Part shown: one piece after another, positions 1 through 6,010 of the stretch | Layout: every line of letters begins with the position of its first letter | Position numbering within the stretch: position 1 is the first letter of the stretch | From: Pseudomonadota bacterium | GTDB lineage: Bacteria > Pseudomonadota > Gammaproteobacteria > Burkholderiales > Burkholderiaceae_F | Length of the DNA: 6,087 nt | Assembly (NCBI GenBank): GCA_021823635.1 | Contig: JAKANT010000115.1 | Location: 1 to 6,087 of the forward strand | Direction of reading: 5' to 3' | Program-made: the position numbers and the translations under genes | Notes under the pieces: model-generated | The model's database searches: none | The model's input: only the letters and a program-made list of their open reading frames with translations | Told to the model about the DNA's origin: nothing

Positions 1-529
1 TGCGCACGCGCAGGCGACCAGCAGCCCGTCGATGGACATCTCCAAGGCGTCGAACTTCGAGCGCTTCGTGTTCGACGTCGTCGGCCGCGACCCGGCGGTC
101 GTGCGCGCGCTGTGGCGGGACATCGACGCGCGCGGCGAGTTCGACCTCGCGCCGACCCCGTTCTGGGCGCGGGTGCGGGAGTCGGGCTTCGTTTCCGGCA
201 CCAGCACCCATGCCGACCGGCTGGCGACGATCCGCGACGTGTATCGCGCGAGCGGCGTGATCATCGACCCGCACACGGCCGACGGCGTGAAGGTCGCGCG
301 CGAATACCGCAGCGAGCGCGTGCCGATGATCTGCCTGGAGACGGCCGCGCCGGCGAAGTTCGCGGAAACGATTCGCGAGGCGATCGGCATCGAACCGCCG
401 CGCCCGCCGGCATACGCGGATCTGGAGTCGCGCCCGCAGCGCTTCACGGTGCTGCCGGCGGATGCCGAGCGCGTCCGGCGTTTCATCGAAGCCCACGCCG
501 AGGCGTCGGGCGCAGATTCGCACGCATGA
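1..529 (+). CDS. thrC: threonine synthase, C-terminal part (5' truncated by window)
   Basis: PLP-dependent enzyme that converts O-phospho-L-homoserine to L-threonine in the cytoplasm, the last step of threonine synthesis. Only the last 175 codons are present. The reading frame is open from base 2, before the first in-frame ATG at 32, so that ATG is internal. The visible part starts with T-S-S-P-S-M-D-I-S-K followed by NFERF, the conserved block that follows the PLP domain in threonine synthases. Further on are VIIDPHTADGVKVA and the C-terminal stretch PMICLETAAPAKFAETI, both typical of this family. The PLP-binding lysine lies upstream of the window and cannot be checked. The TGA stop overlaps the next start as ATGA, so this gene and mobB are probably translated from one message. 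Family assignment is by motif recognition and is confident. Confidence 0.93.
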   Translation, partial: AHAQATSSPSMDISKASNFERFVFDVVGRDPAVVRALWRDIDARGEFDLAPTPFWARVRESGFVSGTSTHADRLATIRDVYRASGVIIDPHTADGVKVAREYRSERVPMICLETAAPAKFAETIREAIGIEPPRPPAYADLESRPQRFTVLPADAERVRRFIEAHAEASGADSHA

Positions 530-1092
530 ACGCGGAGCGCGGGCCGGCGGAGCCGGGCCATGGACTGCGGCCGGCGCCGGACCGCAGCCGAGCGTTGCCG
601 AAGGTCATCGGCTTCATCGGCTATTCGAACACCGGCAAGACCACACTGATCGAGAAGCTGATCCCGTTGCTGCGCGCGCGCGGGCTGCGCGTGTCGGCGA
701 TCAAGCATGCGCATCACGGCTTCGACATGGATCGGCCCGGCAAGGATTCGTACCGCTATCGCGAGGCGGGCGCCGGCCAGGTCCTGATCGCCACGCAGCA
801 GCGCTGGGCGCTGCTCACGGAAACGCCTCAGGCGCCGGCCACCCTGGACGAGCTGCTCGCGCAACTGGCGCCGTGCGATCTGGTGATCGTGGAAGGATTC
901 AAGAGCGAAGGGCGGATCCCGCGCATCGAGGTGCGGCGCACGACCAACACCGAGCCGCCGATCTTTCCGAACGATCCGAACGTGGTCGCGGTGGCCGCCG
1001 ATCACGCGGTGGACACGGAGCTGCCGCTGCTGGATTTGAACGACCCGACTAAGATTGCCGCGTTCATCGTCGAGCTGCTGAAGCTGCCCTGA
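526..1092 (+). CDS. mobB: molybdopterin-guanine dinucleotide biosynthesis adaptor protein MobB
   Basis: P-loop GTP-binding protein of 188 residues that assists conversion of molybdenum cofactor to its guanine-dinucleotide form, acting with MobA in characterised bacteria. The Walker A motif GYSNTGKT is at residues 32-39, followed by TLIEKLIPLLRARG. The family block KHAHHGFDMDRPGKDS is at 60-75, and VIVEGFK, a Walker B-like segment conserved in MobB, is at 121-126. The size is close to the E. coli protein (about 175 aa). I chose the ATG at 526 because it forms an ATGA overlap with the thrC stop. This gives about 25 poorly conserved residues before the first beta strand. A TTG at 595, just before PKVIGFIGY, is the main alternative start. 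The gene ends in TGATG, sharing one base with the moeA start. MobA is not in the window. Confidence 0.92.
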   Translation: MNAERGPAEPGHGLRPAPDRSRALPKVIGFIGYSNTGKTTLIEKLIPLLRARGLRVSAIKHAHHGFDMDRPGKDSYRYREAGAGQVLIATQQRWALLTETPQAPATLDELLAQLAPCDLVIVEGFKSEGRIPRIEVRRTTNTEPPIFPNDPNVVAVAADHAVDTELPLLDLNDPTKIAAFIVELLKLP

Positions 1093-2285
1093 TGTTGACC
1101 GTCGAAGAAGCGTTGAGCCGGCTGCTCGAGCGGGCGCAGCCGCTGGCCGGCGTCGAGCATGTGCCGACGCTGGAGGCCGGCGGGCGGGTGCTCGCCGCGC
1201 CGCTGGTGTCGTCGATCGCGGTTCCGCCGCTCGCCAACTCGCAAATGGACGGTTACGCGGTGCGCTGCGCCGACGTGCCAGCGGCCGGCACGCGGCTGCG
1301 CGTATCGCAGCGCATCGCGGCCGGACAGTTCGGCCAGCCGCTCGAAGCGGGGACCGCGGCGCGCATCTTCACCGGCGCGCCGATCCCGCCGGGCGCGGAT
1401 GCCGTCGTGATGCAGGAAGCGGCGGCGGCCGATGGCGAATGGGTGACGATCCAGGAAGTGCCGCCGCCAGGTCAGTGGATCCGCCGCGCCGGTCTGGACA
1501 TCGAAGCCGGCAGCACGGTGATCGAAGCGGGCGTGCGGCTGCGTGCGCCGCTGGTCGGCCTGGCGGCTTCGATCGGGCTGGCCAGCCTGCCGGTCAAGCC
1601 CCGTCTGCGGGTGGCGGTCTTTTTCACCGGCGACGAGCTGGTCATGCCAGGCGAACCGCTGCCGCCGGGGCGCATCTACAACTCGAACCGCTTCATGCTG
1701 CGCGCGGCGCTCGCGGAACTGGGCTGCGAAGCGATCGATCTGGGCATCGTGCCGGATTCGCTTTCCGCCACGCGCGCCGCGTTCGTGCGCGCCTCGCAAT
1801 CGGCCGACTTGATCGTCACCTCGGGCGGCGTTTCGGTCGGCGAAGAGGATCACGTCAAGGCGGCCGTCCAGGCAGAAGGCGCGCTCGAGCTGTGGCAGAT
1901 CGCGATGAAGCCCGGCAAGCCGCTCGCCTTCGGTCGCGTGCGCGAGGTGCCCTTCATCGGCCTGCCCGGCAATCCGGTGTCGAGCTTCGTCACTTTCCTG
2001 CTGTTCGCACGGCCCTTCATCCTGAAGCGGCAGGGTGTCGCCGAGGTGCTGCCGCGGCCGCTGCCGTTGCGTGCCGACTTCGACCTGCCGAAGCCGGACA
2101 AGCGGCGCGAATTCCTGCGCGTGCGCGTGAACGCACAGGGCGGACTGGAGCTGTTTCCGAACCAGAACTCCGCGGTACTGACCTCCTGCGCGTGGGCCGA
2201 CGGCTTGGTGGACAACCCGGCCGGTCGGGCGATCGCACGCGGCGACACGGTTTCGTATCTGCCGTTCTCGGAGCTGGCGCGGTGA
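1092..2285 (+). CDS. moeA: molybdopterin molybdenumtransferase MoeA
   Basis: Cytoplasmic enzyme that uses adenylylated molybdopterin (made by MogA) and molybdate to form active molybdenum cofactor. The 397 residues match the usual length of about 400. Visible motifs in order are NSQMDGYAVR at 49-58, FTGAPIPPGADAVVMQE at 93-109, FFTGDEL at 177-183, IYNSNRFML at 195-203, SGGVSVGEEDHVK at 244-256 in the MogA-like domain, MKPGKPLAFGR at 272-282 and GLPGNPVSSF at 290-299. These cover the conserved Asp, Glu and Lys positions known from the E. coli enzyme, so it looks catalytically intact. A beta-barrel C-terminal domain (about 320-397) completes the normal four-domain layout. The start overlaps the mobB stop by one base. 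The stop lies inside the GTGA overlap with moaD. It could only be confused with the closely related GlpR/cinA-type MoCF proteins, which lack the full set of motifs. Confidence 0.96.
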   Translation: MLTVEEALSRLLERAQPLAGVEHVPTLEAGGRVLAAPLVSSIAVPPLANSQMDGYAVRCADVPAAGTRLRVSQRIAAGQFGQPLEAGTAARIFTGAPIPPGADAVVMQEAAAADGEWVTIQEVPPPGQWIRRAGLDIEAGSTVIEAGVRLRAPLVGLAASIGLASLPVKPRLRVAVFFTGDELVMPGEPLPPGRIYNSNRFMLRAALAELGCEAIDLGIVPDSLSATRAAFVRASQSADLIVTSGGVSVGEEDHVKAAVQAEGALELWQIAMKPGKPLAFGRVREVPFIGLPGNPVSSFVTFLLFARPFILKRQGVAEVLPRPLPLRADFDLPKPDKRREFLRVRVNAQGGLELFPNQNSAVLTSCAWADGLVDNPAGRAIARGDTVSYLPFSELAR

Positions 2286-2539
2286 AGCTGACGGTTCTCT
2301 ATTTCGCCCGCCTGCGCGAGGCGGTCGGGCGAGAGCGCGAAGAACTCGAGGTGCCCGGCGACGTGGACACCGTTGCGAAGCTGCGTGCGCACCTGATGGC
2401 GCGCGGCGCGCCGTTCGCGGAGGCGTTCGCGACCATCGGGCGCATCCGCGCTGCGGTCGATCGGACCATGGCGCAGGACGACAGCCTGCTTCGCGACGGC
2501 GCCGAAGTGGCGTTCTTTCCGCCGGTGACCGGGGGCTGA
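2282..2539 (+). CDS. moaD: molybdopterin synthase small (sulfur carrier) subunit MoaD
   Basis: Ubiquitin-like sulfur carrier of 85 residues. Its C-terminal glycine is thiocarboxylated by MoeB and donates sulfur to cyclic pyranopterin monophosphate within molybdopterin synthase. The protein starts with KLTVLYFARLREAVG, the typical first strand of MoaD, and ends in EVAFFPPVTGG, with the obligatory Gly-Gly at 84-85. The length is normal (E. coli 81). The start is a GTG at 2282 that forms a four-base GTGA overlap with the moeA stop. A GGAG at 2270-2273, eight bases upstream, is a suitable ribosome-binding site and supports this start, as does the match of the first codons to the family. The gene lies one base before moaE, its partner subunit, consistent with 1:1 production of the heterotetramer. 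Confidence 0.95.
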   Translation: MKLTVLYFARLREAVGREREELEVPGDVDTVAKLRAHLMARGAPFAEAFATIGRIRAAVDRTMAQDDSLLRDGAEVAFFPPVTGG

Positions 2540-2540
2540 G

Positions 2541-3002
2541 ATGCCGGTGCGCGTGCAGCGCGAAGACTTCGATGCCGGCGCCGAGATCGCGCGCCTGCGC
2601 GCGGACAACCCGAAAGTCGGCGCGGTGGCGAGCTTCATCGGTGTGGCGCGCGACGTCAACGACGGCGACGCGGTCATGGCGATGACGCTGGAGCACTACC
2701 CGGGCATGACCGAGCGCGCGCTGGAAGACATCTGCGCGCAGGCGCGCGCGCGCTTCGACGTCATCGACCTACTGGTCGTGCACCGGGTGGGGGAACTTAA
2801 GCCGGGCGACCAGATCGTGCTGGTCGCTGTCACCGGCAGCCACCGTGGCGAGGCGTTCGCCGCCTGCGAGTTCGTGATGGATTATCTGAAGACCGAAGCG
2901 CCGTTCTGGAAGAAAGAGCGCACCGCGACCGGCGAGCGCTGGGTCGATGCGCGCGACAGCGACGACGCGCGGCGCGCGCGTTGGGGTGGCGGCGCGCGAT
3001 GA
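2541..3002 (+). CDS. moaE: molybdopterin synthase catalytic (large) subunit MoaE
   Basis: Catalytic subunit of molybdopterin synthase. It dimerises and binds two MoaD subunits to convert cPMP to molybdopterin by inserting two dithiolene sulfurs. The 153 residues match the usual length of about 150. Conserved blocks are SFIGVARD at 31-38 (family arginine R37), LEHYPGMTE at 50-58, VTGSHRGEAF at 97-106 (His101, Arg102) and MDYLKTEAPFWKKE at 113-126. Lys117 and Lys124 have the same seven-residue spacing as the active-site lysines of E. coli MoaE (119 and 126). The C-terminal 15 residues are Asp/Arg-rich and low in complexity, which is common for this tail. A G-rich stretch before the ATG probably serves as the ribosome-binding site. 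The stop overlaps the crcB start as ATGA. Confidence 0.96.
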   Translation: MPVRVQREDFDAGAEIARLRADNPKVGAVASFIGVARDVNDGDAVMAMTLEHYPGMTERALEDICAQARARFDVIDLLVVHRVGELKPGDQIVLVAVTGSHRGEAFAACEFVMDYLKTEAPFWKKERTATGERWVDARDSDDARRARWGGGAR

Positions 3003-3382
3003 CGGCGCTCGCGTGGCTGGCCGTCGGTGTGGGGGCGGTGTTCGGCGCCTGGCTGCGCTGGGGCTTCGGTGTGTGGCTCAATCCGCTGTGGCCGGAGGTG
3101 CCGCTCGGCACGCTGACCGCGAATCTGCTCGGCGGGCTGATCGTCGGTGTCGCGATCGAGTTTTTTTCGGCCTATCCGGGGATCGCGCCCGAATGGCGCC
3201 TGGCGCTGATCACCGGCTTTCTCGGCGCGCTGACGACGTTCTCCACCTTCTCTGCGGAGTCCGCGGCGCTGATCCTGCGCGGCCAGTACGCGTGGGCGTT
3301 CGGACACGCCGCGCTGCACCTGTTCGGCTCGCTGGCGCTGACGCTGGCGGGAATGGCGCTCGCGCGCGCGATCGTGAGGTAA
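2999..3382 (+). CDS. crcB: fluoride-specific ion channel CrcB/Fluc
   Basis: Small inner-membrane protein of 127 residues. In characterised Fluc proteins it forms a dual-topology dimer that exports fluoride passively. Four hydrophobic segments lie at roughly 2-24, 35-57, 66-92 and 100-124. Family signatures are GAWLRW at 16-21, GTLTANLLGG at 37-46 with the conserved Asn42, and GFLGALTTFSTFS at 73-85. The last contains the break in TM3, the pore threonine/serine region and the two 'F-box' phenylalanines (Phe81, Phe84). I chose the ATG at 2999 because it gives an ATGA overlap with moaE and the usual family N-terminus. A TTG at 2981 would add six charged or Trp residues that do not fit. There is no space for a fluoride riboswitch upstream, so expression probably follows the operon. 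A single copy is present, consistent with a homodimer. Confidence 0.95.
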   Translation: MTALAWLAVGVGAVFGAWLRWGFGVWLNPLWPEVPLGTLTANLLGGLIVGVAIEFFSAYPGIAPEWRLALITGFLGALTTFSTFSAESAALILRGQYAWAFGHAALHLFGSLALTLAGMALARAIVR

Positions 3383-3385
3383 GCC

Positions 3386-3721
3386 ATGGCGCAGGGCGTT
3401 GAACTGCAGTTCTACTTTCCCGAGGGCGCGCGCCATCAGCATGTGCTGCTGCACGAATGGCTGCTGGCGCGGGCGCGCGACTGCGGCATCAAGGGCGCGT
3501 CGGTGTTCCGCGCCATCGCCGGCTACGGCCGCCACGGACGCGTCCACTACGGGCACTTCTTCGAGACGGCGGGCCAGTTGCCGCTCGAGGTGCGCATTGT
3601 CACCACCGACGAGCTGGCGCAGCAGTTGCTCGCGCTCCTTGCACGCGAGCAACTGCACCTGTTCTACGTGCGCCGGCCCGTCGAGTACGGCTGGACCGGC
3701 GCGCCGCCCGCTACGGGATGA
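3386..3721 (+). CDS. DUF190 family protein (PII-like fold), CrcB partner
   Basis: Protein of 111 residues recognised as DUF190. It begins with VELQFYFPEGARH, has the HEWLLARARDCGIKGASVFRAIAGYGRHG block at about 23-51, and then VRIVTTDELAQQLLALL at about 69-85. The family is known from structures to adopt a ferredoxin-like fold similar to PII signalling proteins and is very often found next to or fused with crcB. A regulatory or accessory role for the fluoride channel is therefore a reasonable inference, but no biochemical function is firmly established. No membrane segment or signal peptide is seen, so it is likely cytoplasmic. It starts three bases after the crcB stop, with a GAGG (3375-3378) in the end of crcB as ribosome-binding site. 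Its last 11 bp overlap the 3' end of the convergent hydrolase gene. Confidence 0.88.
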   Translation: MAQGVELQFYFPEGARHQHVLLHEWLLARARDCGIKGASVFRAIAGYGRHGRVHYGHFFETAGQLPLEVRIVTTDELAQQLLALLAREQLHLFYVRRPVEYGWTGAPPATG

Positions 3722-5852
3722 AGTTCGTCGTCTCCGGCAGCGGCCCCGCGATCGGAACCTCGAAGAACGGGCCGGCGCCGTCGGGATCGATCACTTCCGC
3801 GCCGTTGCTGGCGAAGAACCGCGCGATCTGGGTCTGTGCCGCGATCGCGTAGCTCGCAGCGGCAGGGTTCGAGATGTTGGTCAGGAACGTGTGCGGGTTC
3901 TTCGGCACGGCCGGATTGGCCGCATACGCCAGGTCGTTGCGGAAATAAGTGGCGCGGTCGGCGAGATCGCCGGCGCGCAGGATCGCGCTGGTGGTCGGAT
4001 TGGGTACCGTGACATCGCCCTTGGCGAACTGGTAGATGACCGGTTTCGGCGCGTTGCCGTGCATCGGCCGCTTGCGGATGTACGGCGCATACGACACCGG
4101 GTTGCCGTGCTGCTGCACCCATTCGTTGCGGTCCAGGTTTTCCTGGATCGCCAGCGCGCCGGGCACGGTGTTGACGAGCGGCGGCTGGTCGCGCAGCGGA
4201 ATGTTCTCGTTGAACACGATGCCGCTCGGGTGCGCGACGTTGATCAGCGACGGCACACGCGTGGCCAGCCCGATGCCGATCAGCGCCCGGAACACCGGCG
4301 ACAGGCGCGCGATCTCGACGATCGCGCCGCCCGGCACATTGGGCACGCCGGCCTTGATGTTGGGCTCCGTGCCGAGCAGGATCGTGCCGTAGATGCCGCC
4401 GAACGACTGGCCGGCGTAGTAGATGCGGTTGGCGTCCAGGTCCGCCGTGCCGTCGCCGTCCACATCGACGCCGACCTCGATCTGGCGTACCAACTGCATC
4501 AGGTCGATGGTCGTCTGGCGCAGGCCGTCGCTGGAGCCGATGATCGAACGCGGCGGCGCGGCATTCACGCCTTCGGTCGAATCGATCGTGCCGTTGCCGT
4601 CCTGGTCGATGCCACGCCCGCCGGCGGGCACGACCACCGGCGCGCCGCTCGTCCGCAGCACGGTCAGGTTGCCGAGGGCACCGCCGCCGTGGCCCACCAC
4701 GTTGATCGACGCGGTGGCGATACCGTGCGCGGCGAAAACGGAGGCCACCACCCACGGCGCGCCGTACATGCTGTCCGTGAAACCGTGGCCGAAGATCGCG
4801 ACCGGCCAGCCGCCGGCCGGCTTGGCGCCGGCTGGCAGGAACAACTGGACGATCAGTTCGTTCGTCGATTGCGGCTGCGGCTGGCCGAACAGGGTCGGCA
4901 CCGGCGGAATGAACTTCGCCGGCGTCTGGTAGTCGGGCGAGCTGAACTTACCGTAAGCGACCGCCGCGACCGCGCCCGGAACGACGTTCAGCGCCGGCGT
5001 CGGCAGGAACGATGAACTGAACGTCGGCGCGGTACCGACCTGGCGGTTGAACTGGATGGCGGTGATGTTCGACACCGGGAACAGCGCGCGCTCGGTGCCG
5101 TTGTTGCCGACCATGAAGTTCACCGGCGCCGGGGTCGATGCCTTGATCTGCTTGCGCACCTTCTCCAGCAGCCCGGTCGTGGTGCGCGTGGTGAACAGCG
5201 ACAGCGCGACGATGCGGTCGCGCGGCGCCCCCGCCGAATGCATGCCGTCCAGCAGCGACTTGCGGTATTCCTTCAGGCTGCGGTCGTGCGTCTGGCCGAA
5301 GTTCAGATCGTGACGGAAACGGCCGAAGCGCCCGGGCTCGATCGGATCGCCTGCGGCATCGCGCACGCCGTTGGTGATGACCAGCAGGTAGCGGCTGTGT
5401 TCGGCCAGCAGCTGGTCGGATTCGAACACCAGCGTGTTGGTGGCCGGATCCCACAGCACCTGGTTGATGCCGACCCGCTCGCCGAAGCCGCGCAGCGTCA
5501 GCGTATCGCCGAGGTTCACCAGATACACCGTGTTCGAGTTGACGGTGTTGACGTCGATCGGTCCGGTGAACGGCACGGTGATGCGCGGCTGGGTGTTAAA
5601 ACCGTCCAGCGTGTTCAGCACGTCGATGTCGGCACAGTCCGAAGGCCGAACCGCGCAGTCGGGTTTCGGAAGCGCGACGCGTCGGAACGTGCGCTGCGAG
5701 AAGTCCGGCACGGTGAAGCGGTCGCTCGGGAAGGGCGCGCCGTCGGGGCTGGACAGATCGAACTTGACGCTGACGCCGGCGGCGGCCGCGATGCCCGTCG
5801 CGAGCGACAGGAGCATGGCGGCGCCGAGCCGCAAGGCTTGGGGTCGATTCAT
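3711..5852 (-). CDS. secreted alpha/beta hydrolase (lipase/esterase-like) with N-terminal Ig-like region and calcium-binding loops
   Basis: Predicted exported serine hydrolase of 713 residues. Residues 1-26 form a Sec signal peptide (MNRPQALRLG, then a hydrophobic Ala/Leu core ending AAAAG) without a lipobox Cys. Residues 27-180 contain a FPSDRFTVPD block and a bacterial Ig-like segment (PFTGPIDVNTVNSNTVYLV ... RYLLVITNGVRDAAG). The C-terminal half is an alpha/beta-hydrolase fold: the oxyanion motif GHG at 355-357, the nucleophile elbow GQSFGG with Ser483, a candidate acid Asp613 in KGDVTVPN, and a candidate base His654 in NPHTF. An EF-hand-like loop lies at 416-427 and a second Asp-rich loop at 463-473. 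Only two cysteines are present (66 and 73), which may pair. The layout recalls the Pla-1/cef and VolA family of extracellular lipases, but the substrate cannot be read from the sequence. The ATG at 5852 has GGAGA seven bases upstream. A GTG at 5903 is in frame but gives a poor signal peptide. Confidence 0.85.
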   Translation of the reverse strand: MNRPQALRLGAAMLLSLATGIAAAAGVSVKFDLSSPDGAPFPSDRFTVPDFSQRTFRRVALPKPDCAVRPSDCADIDVLNTLDGFNTQPRITVPFTGPIDVNTVNSNTVYLVNLGDTLTLRGFGERVGINQVLWDPATNTLVFESDQLLAEHSRYLLVITNGVRDAAGDPIEPGRFGRFRHDLNFGQTHDRSLKEYRKSLLDGMHSAGAPRDRIVALSLFTTRTTTGLLEKVRKQIKASTPAPVNFMVGNNGTERALFPVSNITAIQFNRQVGTAPTFSSSFLPTPALNVVPGAVAAVAYGKFSSPDYQTPAKFIPPVPTLFGQPQPQSTNELIVQLFLPAGAKPAGGWPVAIFGHGFTDSMYGAPWVVASVFAAHGIATASINVVGHGGGALGNLTVLRTSGAPVVVPAGGRGIDQDGNGTIDSTEGVNAAPPRSIIGSSDGLRQTTIDLMQLVRQIEVGVDVDGDGTADLDANRIYYAGQSFGGIYGTILLGTEPNIKAGVPNVPGGAIVEIARLSPVFRALIGIGLATRVPSLINVAHPSGIVFNENIPLRDQPPLVNTVPGALAIQENLDRNEWVQQHGNPVSYAPYIRKRPMHGNAPKPVIYQFAKGDVTVPNPTTSAILRAGDLADRATYFRNDLAYAANPAVPKNPHTFLTNISNPAAASYAIAAQTQIARFFASNGAEVIDPDGAGPFFEVPIAGPLPETTNFIP

Positions 5853-5859
5853 GGGTTTG

Positions 5860-5864
5860 TCTCC
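5860..5864 (-). promoter_or_regulatory. ribosome-binding site of the hydrolase gene
   Basis: On the minus strand this reads GGAGA, seven bases before the ATG at 5852. It is a good Shine-Dalgarno match. It decides the start in favour of the ATG at 5852 over the in-frame GTG 17 codons upstream, and the chosen start places a normal signal peptide at the N-terminus. Confidence 0.7.
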
Positions 5865-5913
5865 GGTGCGGTGGTGTTGACTTTGTTCGCGTGCGGGATC
5901 CACCGTCGCGGGC

Positions 5914-5919
5914 CTTATA
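5914..5919 (-). promoter_or_regulatory. possible -10 element for the hydrolase gene
   Basis: On the minus strand this reads TATAAG, about 60 bases upstream of the start codon in an otherwise GC-rich stretch. It matches the sigma-70 -10 consensus at four or five of six positions. The hexamer 17 bases further upstream (TGGCGC) is a poor -35 match, so the promoter is tentative. It could depend on an activator or another sigma factor. Confidence 0.3.
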
Positions 5920-5936
5920 CACGCGCCGATAGGGCG

Positions 5937-5957
5937 GCGCCAGTGTCGGCGCTTTTT
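5937..5957 (+). terminator. possible rho-independent terminator, plus orientation
   Basis: GCGCC (5937-5941) and GGCGC (5948-5952) form a five-pair all-GC stem, extendable by one G-U pair, around a six-base loop (AGTGTC). TTTTT follows directly at 5953-5957, the only such run of T in this intergenic region. The orientation stops plus-strand transcripts. No plus-strand gene ends nearby, since the last one ends at 3721, so it would act on read-through from the operon across the hydrolase gene or isolate the gene beginning near 6082. The stem is short, so efficiency is uncertain. Confidence 0.45.
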
Positions 5958-6010
5958 ACGCCGGCGGCTCAGCGTTCCATCTCCGCGGCGGCACGGAACG
6001 CGCCTTGGTT

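Noticed and set aside
32..34. ATG as the start of a separate small gene at the left end
   Set aside because: The frame is open to the window edge and the residues before it (TSSPS) belong to the conserved threonine synthase block, so this Met is internal.
1002..2696. Minus-strand open frame of 564 codons opposite moeA, moaD and moaE
   Set aside because: The translation is Arg/Ala/His-rich with no recognisable motif, and it is antisense to three well-supported genes. Long antisense open frames are expected at this GC content.
2981..2983. TTG as the crcB start
   Set aside because: It adds MGWRRA, which does not fit the family N-terminus. The ATG at 2999 gives a normal start and an ATGA overlap.
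2941..2998. Fluoride riboswitch ahead of crcB
   Set aside because: The region is the coding end of moaE, conserved in type with the MoaE tail. I cannot find the riboswitch pseudoknot pattern there.
3355..3370. Alternating GC run (Z-DNA-like or simple repeat)
   Set aside because: It encodes the Ala-Arg-Ala end of CrcB in frame, and similar short GCGCGC runs occur throughout the window, as expected from codon bias.
3664..4755. Minus-strand open frame of 363 codons in another frame of the hydrolase
   Set aside because: Low-complexity Arg/Gly-rich translation overlapping the real frame. No motif is seen, and nothing indicates a frameshift in the hydrolase.
3399..5015. Plus-strand open frame of 538 codons across the DUF190 gene and the hydrolase gene
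   Set aside because: The composition is that of a GC-rich shadow frame, with Arg-Arg-Ala runs and no domain. The minus-strand frame has a signal peptide, catalytic motifs and a ribosome-binding site.
5901..5903. GTG as the hydrolase start
   Set aside because: It adds 16 polar and charged residues in front of the signal peptide and has no clear ribosome-binding site, whereas the ATG at 5852 has GGAGA at good spacing.
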